Below are positions 39,484-51,400 of a stretch of DNA of 64,000 nucleotides, piece after piece. The number at the start of each line of letters is the position of its first letter. The stretch's first letter is position 1. The stretch is from Enoplosus armatus (taxonomy: Eukaryota; Chordata; Actinopteri; Centrarchiformes; Enoplosidae). The notes beneath the pieces were generated by a model. It had not been told where the DNA came from. It searched no databases and saw only the letters and a list, made by a program, of their open reading frames with translations. The stretch covers positions 16,941,456-17,005,455 of the forward strand of contig NC_092182.1 in assembly GCF_043641665.1 (NCBI RefSeq). Reading direction: 5' to 3'. The position numbers and the translations under genes were made by a program.

Positions 39484-42400
39484 CCCACTCACACATGCAG
39501 TCACAAGCGCAGTCATGTAACACACACATCTGCACACACACACAGCACACCTATCCTCTGTCTCCCTCTCTACTCCTTTTCATTTCAACTGTATTTCTAT
39601 ACAAGCAGTCTTATAAAAATAAATTAGATATCCTCCCACACGCTCACTTTGACTCCTGCACATGTTACATCATCTCTGATGCCACATTTCTTTTATCTCT
39701 TTACGCTGCAAGCTTATCTTCTTGAAGGAGGTTGACCAGAAGATGTACGCTTCAGTTTGTACATCTTAATCATTTATTAGATCAGAGATACATATTGAAG
39801 ACTGAAGATACACTTTAAATTCCTAGATAGATCAGGCCAATTCAACCAGATCAGTTACGTCAGTGCTCATAACAAATCTGTTGTGATGTTGCCTTTTAAC
39901 TAGGAACCATAGACTTAGAAAAGTTGAAAAGCTTGCACAAAGGAATCAAAGAGCCAACCAAAGCTGTGATTGTCAGCAGAGGGGTCTGTTTGGGCTGTGA
40001 TAGGCTCAGAGACGCCAGCTTTAGGAACAAGTTGTTGTGAGTCGTCAGGCTTCCACGTTGCTGTGGGGGATTTTCGTCAGATGGAGGCTGAGGGATCCTG
40101 GTGTGCCGTGAGAAATTTCCGTGGATGTCATGGTGGGCCTGCTTAAGACCCACTTCCTGTCTCCGACTTTCCCCTGACGTTTCACTGCACACACGCATAC
40201 ACACATATTCTCCATGTCAGCACACGTGTTACCGTCCTTCCTCACCCATCCACATGTGTCAGTGCTGCAGTAGACTTAGGCTGACTTCAAATCATCACAC
40301 AAAGCCCTGTTCTTCTCAGCTTCCTTGACTGTGAGCTTCCACTGCTGTGAGAACAGACGTGTCTCACATTACGGAAGAGTGATAGGGTTGTTTATTTTTA
40401 TGTTTATCAATCAATCAAAGTTAAAAATGAGGCTTGAAGTCCTACTCTTAATGGCCATAGCCACCGCCGGAGTGCAAAATATCACAAATCACTGCCACCT
40501 CAGTGCTGCATTAATGTTAATGTAATTCTCTCTGTTTTGACAGAAACCTTGGGAAGTCGGGCCTGCGGGTGTCCTGCCTTGGATTAGGTAAGAGTCTCTT
40601 GGATCATGAGACACACTGAGAAGTTTGCTGCACCCCAAAGTCTTTGCATAACAGACTTGCGAGGGGAACTCACAACCTCACGGTCCTTTATCTTTAAATA
40701 GAGAGAAAAGAGTGTATGTACACAGTGTAAAAATATATGTTCAGTGGAAAGTTCCAGTGGCTCTGCAGAGGTTATAAAATGTCTTTTCTTAGCTTGTTTC
40801 TTGTACAGCATGTGCAGTATCACTTGTGCAGAACTTATAGTGTCACTGTTCACTTGCTCATCAGTGTGCACGTGTGTTTATGTACTTATACTCTGACCCC
40901 CACCTCCCTGTCATCCTCTGTAGGAACATGGGTGACGTTCGGTGGACAGATAACGGATGAGGTGAGAGCAGATGGGTTTTGTCATCTTCCATCAGTCAAA
41001 GCTTGGGAATAGAAACCCTCCATATGATCTGGCACATCCTGGATTGCTCAAGAAACCTATTTTTACTTATAGTGAAAACATACTGCCAAAGGGAGTCAAC
41101 AGCCAGAGAGTAAACACATGTTAGAGGAAGGCAAAGCCATCGCAGCCTTCTTTAGTGTTGTAAAGGAAGTTTATTAATTGAAAAGTCACCTCGCATCAGT
41201 GGTCTCTCACCCCATGCTTCCCCCTCTCTGTTCCCTCTCCCCTGCTCTCTCAACAGATGGCAGAGCAGTTGATGACTCTGGCCTATGAAAATGGCATCAA
41301 TCTGTTTGACACAGCGGAGGTCTACGCTGCTGGGAAGTGAGTATATCCTGTGCCACAGGTGACTTAGCAGTGAGCAGTCACACCAAATATTACCAAGTGT
41401 TACTGATTATAAAAGCACCAGTTAGAGATAATGTATAAGTGACAGGGTGAGTGTCGGGTGCAAGCGTTATCCACTGCGGCGCAAGAAAATATTCAGGGCA
41501 TTAGAAAGGATGTAAATACTACATGCTACATCCAGACTTGTGCTCTGAAGAAGTCAGTCTCTACTCATGGTAATATGCATATTTTACACTACTGTGGGTG
41601 TGTAGACATGCAGATAGTTTCAGCTTGATCTGAGAACAACAGGGGTAAATGGAATTTTGTTTTAGCAACTCAGAGATTAAGTTTTGAAAAATTACAAAAA
41701 AAACTCATCAGCAATGTGTCTGTTTTCATTGGGTCTATTTTGCTGGCAGAAAGTAGTTCCAGGGACCTTTTTTAAGGGACACAACAGATAAATGTCTCTG
41801 TCCTTGATCTTAGACCTGAAATCAGGGTCGTCCTTTTCATCAACACCTTGTCATTGTTGCAGTGACATTCATGAGCGGTCAGATATTCATATTCTTGGTC
41901 TAAATTTACAGCCAGTGATGATATTTTTAACCTAAGAAACCTCAGCATTGGCTTGCCTTATTGCTGTATGTAGTGCTGGTTTAACTTCTAGCATGGATTA
42001 ATCTGGCTTTGTAGTAATTTGGGTGCTTTGAAATAATCTAAGGGATTATCCTTTTCAAACAGTATCTCTGATTAACTGCACCAAGTCCTTTTTTTTAATC
42101 CTCCCAAGAATATTCTAGCATTGCTATTATGTTTGGGGAGATGCGTCAGAGTGCCAGTGAGGAGAGGAAAGGAAAACAAAAAGACCAGAAACATGCAGTA
42201 GGTCTCAGTGGTTTTCCTCATCTAAGGCCTCAACAGCTGTTGTCTGCTAAACGTCATCACTACATGCTTCATTGTTCTGGGGAGCTTTCAACAATCTGTC
42301 GTCCTTGTTGTTTTAGGATGGAGCCAGAAAAAGTTGATCTTTGACACAGAAGTATTGCCAACTCTGACTTTGATCATCGTGCTACCGTTAAAAACAAACC

Positions 42401-45400
42401 ACGGTTCGACAGAAAGGACAAATCTATTCAGCACGTGCACATGTGTGACAGCATGTCACCCAGCTCAGTATGTGTTGCACAGGTGTTAATCCTGACAGCT
42501 TCCCCTGCAAAGCAGCTCTGAGGAGCTTATATTACACTCATACACAGGGGTAGAACAAATCACGCACTTTGCACATCAGAATGGAAAAAGCTTTCATGTG
42601 AAGTCGTTGGTTCTGGCTTATTGCGATTCCCTCATCAGTCAGACTCACAGAACGTGAAGTGGTGTTGGTGGCTGTACAGCCGTAATGTTGATTCTGTGTT
42701 GCGAGCGTGGACAGATAAACGAGGTTTGTAAGCTGTGCTCACTCTCCTCGCTCTGCTCACGCACAGCGCTTGGCAGCCTGTTTATCATGTTTGTTCTGGC
42801 TTTTGCCCTACAAAACATAAACAGTCACAAACGTTCAACACACAGAGATATTTAGATATTGATTGTGGTTCTTAATTGACATATCCATCCCAATATGCAG
42901 GCTACTGTTTCTCAGAAATATAAATAAATATGTGTAATTGCACAAATAAACATGCTGTGCTTATCAGCAAACACATATAGCGTCAAAGCATTTAAAAGTA
43001 TGCGAGTAATTCTGGCAGAACAGAATTTCCTTCTTCATTTTCTTTCAGGCTTAGACATTTTGCTCTAGATGCATAGTAATTGCATGATGTTTTGTGAAAC
43101 CAGTGACAAATTGGACGCATAATTACAGAGAAATCTGAAAGTAATAAAATATTATAAAACCATGAATAATGCAGCATTATGTCATGGCTTCTGCCGTAAG
43201 TCATAACATCGACTCTGCACTGGAATAAAGACCTAATTAATGGATGGATGAAGAAAGTCGACCTGCTCAAGGCACACTGTACCTTATGTTTGGGCTCTCA
43301 AATTACTCACATTTCAGAAGGGCAACACACAGTGCACTGTGTGGGTGTTTGCCAGTGACACACACACTATTATGCACACAAACACACACATTATTTCTCT
43401 CAAGGGAGTGCTTGAGTGCTCGTTGTTTAAAAAGGTGTGCGTCCAGCTGGCAGGGTCTGAAACAGCTAGTCATAGTGCTGCTTGTTGGATCAGCAGACTG
43501 TACCAGGCACGAGGAAGAAGAAAGATGAATTTACCTTTTTAATAACTGACGAGAGGAACAAAATAAATCATAAAAACATATATGCAGGATTTAGTATAAC
43601 ACAGAAAAAAAGTAATATCATTCATATATTTTTGAGTTCTTTGTGTTTTCATACATCCTAACTAACCCTTTACAGGCATCCATAGAACAGTACATACTGT
43701 AAGTACCTGCAAAGTTTTAATAACATTAATATACAGCATGGTGCAGCAAAATTTGTGAAGAGTCACGTAGAGAAGATCATTAACCTCCAATAACTCATCC
43801 TGTCATGGAGAACAAAGATAAAACAAAATACCAGGTGGAGATGAAGGTGAAGATTTACACTTTTCAAAACAAAACTTCACAATAAAATCTTTTTGCATGA
43901 AATATCAAACTGGCAGAAAATGGAGCTGGATGATTTGTTCACGTTACAGTGTTTCCCGCTGCTTATCACTTCATTTCAGCAGCATCAGGAGGGGATTATC
44001 AGTGCCCGCGAACTAGACTCCGCCTGCAACTAACGACTATCGATTCATCTGCAGGTCTTCTCGATTAATCTTTTTGCCTATAAAATGTCCGTTACCACAG
44101 CCACATGTCAGACTGTCTCGCCTCTCGACACAGACCCACTGGCAGCAGCACTAATGCCATAGGTGAGACATAGGTGAGACAAATTATGGTCCTTGTAGTT
44201 TTCAACACACTTTTGACACTTGGCAACAAAACATAATTTATTTGAAAGTTGATTAGAGCAGAAAGCTTTGTTCATCAGTGAACCCAAAATGAATCCAAAA
44301 CAAATCTGATCCAAAAACATTTTTATGTGAAACAGTTTTTTTTTTTTACAAGGAGGTGTCTCATTATTTGTCAGAGTGAGAGGACTGGAGAGACATCCTG
44401 CTGACAGGTTTCTGCCCATCCCTAATGAGCCCCATGTTGATCATAATGTCACTCATTAGCACCCCTGTGGCTGCTAATGAGTGACATAGTGGTGGCTCCA
44501 CAGCACAGCTGGGCCCAGGACCCGCTGACTCTGACCTGGCAGCTAATCCACACTCACCAGCCCTAAACAGGAGCTCTTTCCAATGAAAGCTCTCTTATGC
44601 ATTATACAGCATGTGTGCAGAGTTGGACCGCTTTCTTTCATTTAGGGCTTGAAATCCTCTTTCAGACAGTCGGGCGTAAACGCTCTTATCATTTCAAGAC
44701 TATCTTTATTTAATCATGCCTTCTCTCCGTCTGCTTCACAGGGCAGAGGTGGTGCTCGGAAACATCATAAAGAAGAAAGGATGGAGGTATGAGGCACACC
44801 TTAATTGAGTTTGGTGGGTTTTAATTTCCGTCCCAGTCAGCTTCCCTAATCTTGAGTCATCTCTTTTCTTGCACATATTGGGAGGCAGTGTGTTGTGAAC
44901 TGTAACGGTAAGGTAGGGAGATGAAAGATTCATGCGGGCGGCCGTGCCATGCCCACACTCCTGTGTCCCTTCTCAAAGATGCTGAATAATGGATGAACTT
45001 CTAGTGCCTTGTCTTCTACTTTGTTTGTCCCAGATTGGCATTTGTATAGCTCTGTCAGGTTATATACGCCCGCAACACTGCAGATTGCACACATTCGTTG
45101 GCGCGGTCGAGCTCTGGCACAGTCACACTTATTGTGGGATGTGGGCGCGTGTGACATTGAAAGAATAAGGTAGAAATGCATGATTACCCAAAGGATGTGT
45201 AGGAGCTTTTCATCCTCGCTGTTAACACACATAATATAAGGTTTGTGTAGACCTTAGATGTCACCAATCCAATACATGAGGCTCATTTTTCTTTTTTCAG
45301 ACGCTCAAGTCTGGTGATAACAACAAAGATCTTCTGGGGTGGAAAGTAAGTTTCGGCTGGTTGCTTCTTTGGCTCTGCATGCATGTCCACATGAGAAACG

Positions 45401-48400
45401 ATCCTCCTGACTTGTTTGATGCTCCTGGTAATGGGATCATGTGTCATCCGAACTGATCTGTTGTCAGGCACTTTCAATAAAGCTGGAACATTTACTAGAG
45501 CGTATTTCACAAAGAATATATGATATTATATTACCGTGGTTCCAGTCATATTTCAAGTAATTGTTTATAACTTAAGGTCTATTTTTTTGTGTGTAGAGCG
45601 GAGACTGAAAGAGGTTTATCCCGAAAACACATTATAGAAGGTAAGTAGCAGCGCTGCAGATTATTGGATTAAACGAAGACACTTCAACAACGAAATACTT
45701 CCTAATTAGTTGCTTTGGCTTAAGGGAATCAAAGCTGCATTTTTAATAATTGACACACTCTTGGGGTTATTGGAGTTGCCAAGAAATGTATGGGTACAAA
45801 AGCCCTGTGAAAATAAATAATTGGAGAATCCTGTACATTAATTACTTGGCAGTATATGAAAAACATATTAATGTACAGAGGTTCACTCTTACTTATTAAC
45901 TGATGTTCTTATTTCTAGGTTTAAAAGCCTCTCTAGAAAGACTGCAGTTAGACTATGTGGACGTGGTTTTTGCGAACAGACCGGACCCTAATACACCAAT
46001 GGAAGGTAATTCTTCTATTGTCTCTACTGTATCCTTTTTTGCTTTTGAATTATCACCTATTTTTTTATCTTACCCTCTCACACACTTAACCATGTTTTCC
46101 TTGTGTTTTGTCGTATTGCACACACAAAAAGAATTGACCTCTTTTCAGTCTCTATGACTACTGCCAAAGCGGAGATATACAAACCTCTTGTAACTGAAAT
46201 ATCTATTTTTAAATGCTGCATGTTGTCCCGGTGCTTCCACCTCCACAGTCAGAGTGAGGATAGATACTGATGCTGGAGACCTTTAAATGGCAAAGTGCTA
46301 ACTGTGTGTGGGCTTAGCTGGTTACACACCGTATGCATCTGCTCCCGAGTCAGAGTTCCCCCTCGGGTTAGAGTTCGGTCAGAGGTCACCCTTCTGCCTT
46401 CAGTTTGATGCCTCACCGGCTCTGGCTCTTTTCACAATACTTTAGTGTCTCGTTAGTCAGAAGTAGCTGGTGTTTGACGTAAAAGTCGAGGCAATTCTTT
46501 TGCCCATATGCCCTTTTTAAAAGATTGCACACAGTTCACATGGACAGCTTTGAATCTATGTCTTCAAAACCCACAGTGGTTAGACCATCTGGTGTATTTA
46601 ATTCTGGAAGTAGCCAAAGGGCAGCACACAGGGTGAAGAGGAGGTGAGCTGCTGTTCTGTCAGTTTACAGAGAAACCCTCTTAAGCCAAGCACCCACTAG
46701 ATGATAGGAGGGCTGATTTGGTTGGCACATCAGCAACACACCCCTGTTTTTATTGCACTCTGGTGCTCCTGGTCTTGTCTGGGACCCGATCCTTATCAGA
46801 TACGCTTGATATTTTGGTCGGCTAAAGACGGAAATTAAAGTTGGGTAATGTGAGATTCGCCGTCGTCACACAGTGTCAGATGTGGCTGTAAAAATGAAAT
46901 TTCTATCTGATGGCTTTAGATAAAATATAGTGTTGACAGAATAACATGAGATTAATCTGCGCGACATTCAGTCAAGCCTGCAAGTCAGCACATTAATGGA
47001 AAAAAAACCCTAATCCCTGACATTTCATAGAACCAAACATATTTTTGTTAACCCTCTGTGCTCAAAATACGTAGCCTTTTAGTCAGTTTGTCAACCTGGT
47101 GAAGACGCTCTGTCTGTGATTAAAGATTTGAACTGGTGCACATATGCCTGTCACCTCTCATTCATTTCACTGGGCTCTTTTTATGTTCCCCTGTAGCATG
47201 CTGCAGATCAAAAACAGACAGACTCTTGTGGATTTTTACACAAATGTCATTCAAGTGTGCCTCGTTATGAATAGATGGCATCCTCATCAGAATGAATCAC
47301 TCACTATTAACATAATCAGCTTTTCCACTTCCCTCCTGAATGGACCGGTCCATTTGGATTGCAAATGATAACAAATACATCTTTTATAATAATAAAGCAG
47401 CTCAGATACACATATGGTTACAGGGCATTGTCTTCTGAATAGAGTGATCCTCTATGGCACAGAGTAGAGAAAATACTCTTCTGTAAACACAACACGGTGA
47501 CTCCGGCATTGACGGTGTTTTTGACATGTTTGTGTATTTTTACCTGCAGAAACGGTTCGAGCAATGACCCACGTGATAAACCAAGGCATGGCCATGTACT
47601 GGGGAACATCCCGTTGGAGCCCAATGGAGATAATGGTGAGACTCAGTGTATCTGTGTAGACAACAGTCCAAACAATCTGGGATACACAAGGGGAATACTA
47701 ATTTCCAACGTGGCCTGAGGAGTTTTTTTTCTTCCATCACAAAGATGTTGTCTTGATGTTCATCGATGTTCTTTATACTAAATATGTATTACTGTACTGT
47801 GTATGAGCCTAATCTTGTTTTATTCCTTGTTTTCCTTTTAGGAAGCGTATTCTGTGGCGCGACAATTCAACCAGATTCCTCCCATCTGTGAGCAGGCTGA
47901 GTACCACATGTTCCAGAGAGAGAAGGTGGAGGTGCAGCTACCTGAGCTTTTCCATAAGATAGGTGAGCCGTGGGTGGATTTGTGGCTTTGGATTGAGAAT
48001 TGGTTGATGTCTTCTTTAAGGTACAGTTGGGCTACACAAGCAGTATGTTGGACATGAATTCCATACAAACAATGTGGAGCTTTGAATACAAAGTTTGAAC
48101 AGAAAGTATTTCACATAAACTGACGATGAAGATCTTTGTGGCGTACGGACACACAAGCCAGAGGACGAGCTGGATGATGATGTGGGATTCAGCAGACGTC
48201 ATATTACTAAAATCTCTTAGAGATTTCAACAAAATCCACTCAGTTCCTGTTTTCGAGATCTGAATGCTCATTGGCTACGGCAGCCACAGAGATCTGTCTC
48301 ACTGTCCATGTAAAACTGCATGAGCTCATCCAGACTTAAATGGGTTCAAGTCTTATGTATGTTGTTCTTTTGACGTGTTAAAGCAGGGTAAACACGGGTG

Positions 48401-51400
48401 TACTTGATGAAATGAATTATGGCCCTGTTCCATTTCCAGTAGGTGGGCCAGGGCATGCTGGCTCACTGGAATGGCTGTGATACACTAAATAGAATGGGAC
48501 CATAATTCATTTTATTACGCCTGTGTTTACCCTGCTTTGACATGTCAAAATGGCTGCGAAAGGGCCTATCAGCAGTCTGTGACTTGACTGACAAACAAGA
48601 AGACACTAAAGTCCTTCCTGACACAACTATCAAGGCTCGTCTTCAGTTTAAAAGAGATAGTTTGAAACAGACTTGTGCGGCAGGGACCTAGTGTCGCTGG
48701 GATCGAGCAAAGGCAAAGTGAGGACTACGGTTCTGTGAGGAAGCGAGCCATGGTGTCAGTGATGATTGTGATGATGATCGCCTGCTCTTGTTCTCAGGTG
48801 TGGGGGCCATGACGTGGTCACCCCTGGCCTGCGGGATCATCTCAGGGAAATACGACGGCAGGGTGCCCCCCTACTCTCGGGCCTCTCTGAAGGTAGACGC
48901 ACCGCGCTCTCGCTGTTTCCCGTCTTTATCCCGCTTTGATCATCCGTGCTGGTGTCACTGTGTCACTGTGTTTCCCTACCGGTTGCTGGTTGTTTGTTTG
49001 TTTGTTTGTTTATCGTGTGTTTGTGTCTTTCAGGTTCTGTAACTCTGTGCACACCTCACGTATCTGTGTGTTTTCAGTGCCATGCTGACGCCATGCACTG
49101 TTTACCTCTTCCCGAGCTGTTCAACACCGCTTGCCAGCTGGTGTCGGCTTTACGCATTTTAGTTCACGCACATGAGCACAAAAATGCATACACATCGAAC
49201 AATAGCAGTGCAGCACGTGTACATATTTATTTAAATTTGGATACCGACAATTTTTAAACTGAATAATTAAATTGGTAAATGAATCATGAAGCAATTCAAT
49301 ATGTTATTCCAGGCAAATCACGTGTGACCTAAAATCATGTTTTGAAAGACTTTGGTTTTCCTCTGAGCATAAGACATTACAACATTAATGAGCAGGAGGA
49401 GCAGTTTTAATGATTTAATTCAGTGAGCACTCAGAAACCCAGAGGAATATTTCACTTTAAAGTGACAGATGAACTCAAGAAGAGAGCAGTAACACTATTT
49501 GATCAGCAACCACAGATTTCACATTATGTCCAATTTACGTTATTGACAGTAAGATTTTGACATTCAGAATTTGAACAAAAAAAGTGAGTCGAGGACAGAA
49601 GCTAACACCTGACTTAAAGCAATGATGTGTCCCTGTAGTGGAGTGGCATGTTGTGTACCTGTGGATTGTGTGTCAGTGACTGTCGATTAGACCTCTCCTG
49701 GTTCATGAAACTAGCTCTCCATCTTGGTGTTGTGCAGTACTTTTTGATGACTTGTGTGGAATGTGCTGCTTCCTGTTTGGTTCAGTGTTGCCTGTGGATG
49801 TTTGTGGTATTTTGGCACTTTAACTCAGTGATTATTCTTACTGGTTTCTAACTTGTTACTAATGGCATCATGGTATAATTCCTGATCCTTGATACTATAT
49901 AAAGATTACTGTTTTGACTCAGCTGAGCACAAACAGATATCATTTCAACAGGTACAGTAATAGTCAGTTCAAATAGAGAATTTTTCTTCCTGTAATGTTT
50001 ATAAAAAAATAACAATGAACTCAAATCATTTCAGTAAGCGTAGCTCTAGCGATGTTTCCCTGGCTGAGGTGTAGACGGCAGGAGACAGAGTCGCTTGTTT
50101 AAAAACAGGCCCTGGTGACACGGGAGCTGCGGCGCAGCGGTGTGAGCAGGGCTGTGTTTTTGAGCAGGTGTGCTGTGTTTTCGACAGGGTTACCAGTGGT
50201 TGAAGGACAAGATCTTGAGCGAGGAGGGCCGGCGTCAGCAGGCGAAGTTGAAAGAGCTGCAGGCAATCGCGGAGCGGCTGGGCTGCACTCTGCCCCAACT
50301 CGCCATCGGTACGCAGATACACTCTGCCGCTCTCTCTCTTTCTGTCTGTCTGTCCGTCCCTCTGCCTCGGACGGGCCGAGGTCAGCGCCGCTCTCGCAGC
50401 CGTCTGGTTTTGACTGTTGGTGTGTTGTGTTGTCACGTGTGTGTCTGTGCTGTAAATGACTGTAGTTTTTAAATTTATGAGAAAAAGAGTAGGAAACAAG
50501 AAAATAGTCTTGCTTTAACATCACCTTTCTCATTGTCTCTCAGGGACCAATAGGAACTGCATTAACATTAATAGAATATAGAGTATCTCCTAAACAAGCC
50601 CCTTTGAACACATTAAGACAGTAACATGATATCCACATAGGGAGTGCAGACATGTTTACAGTGTATATTTGTTTGTGCAGACATGTATTTAACAGTTTCC
50701 AGCGTCAGCATTAAAACAGCATCCCAGACATAAATCCAGCGAGTGGCTGATATCGATTCACTGCCGGGCAGAAAAGTGAGAATGTGCAAACCCCCGAAGA
50801 TGTGCGCTCCAGCGAGGGCTGTTAAAGCGTCAGGCGCTCGGGACGCAGCGAGTAAATCTGGGTCCCTCTTCTATCTCGGCGCAGATCACGGCAGATTTTT
50901 CACCCTCACAGTAATGCAGTGTCATAGATTAGGTTTCACGGCCCATTAGCAGACACCCTCATCTCTCCTAATTACCATAAATCCTTCCAGCGCTCCTGAA
51001 GGCAGCGCAGGAGATTAATGTCCACCATGCAGTCCTCTACATCACTGTGGCACTCCAGTATTGAATAAAAACTATATAACAACGACAGACTCCTTCCTGC
51101 CTTGGGCTTGATACTGAGGGAAGGTCTGCACCTACGTCAATCCAGTGGAAGACCTTCAACTGTTGTTGTGTTTTTTGTTTTTTTTTGCCGTATTCTCATG
51201 TTGGTGGAAGATTTGAGTAGAATCATGATCCCACTATTTTTACAGAAACATTCTCCGTCCCTTTATGCTGTAATCTGCTTAAAAGTTTATTTCCCTCAAT
51301 TGAAAAAGCACTTGTGTTGCATAATACAGCTCACAAACCAAACAGATGAGTTGTTTTTGTGTCAGTTTGCGCAGAGAGATCACAAAAAGGTGTTTCCTGC

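Larger units (their letters stand above)
29152..40543 (+). other. kcnab2: kcnab2 intron between alternative exon B and the shared core
   Basis: 11.4 kb with dispersed repeats, TA and CA microsatellites and one unexplained open segment (34828-35020). No exon that fits the kcnab2 phase was found. Confidence 0.55.
41337..44741 (+). other. kcnab2: kcnab2 intron 5
   Basis: 3.4 kb, mostly AT-rich, with a dispersed-repeat fragment near 44025-44095 and a perfect hairpin at 44446-44487. No coding sequence recognised. Confidence 0.6.

Noticed and set aside
50026..50499. 157- and 144-codon frames antisense to kcnab2 exon 13
   Set aside because: They are the reverse-strand shadow of the real exon 50188-50308 and its GC-rich flanks.
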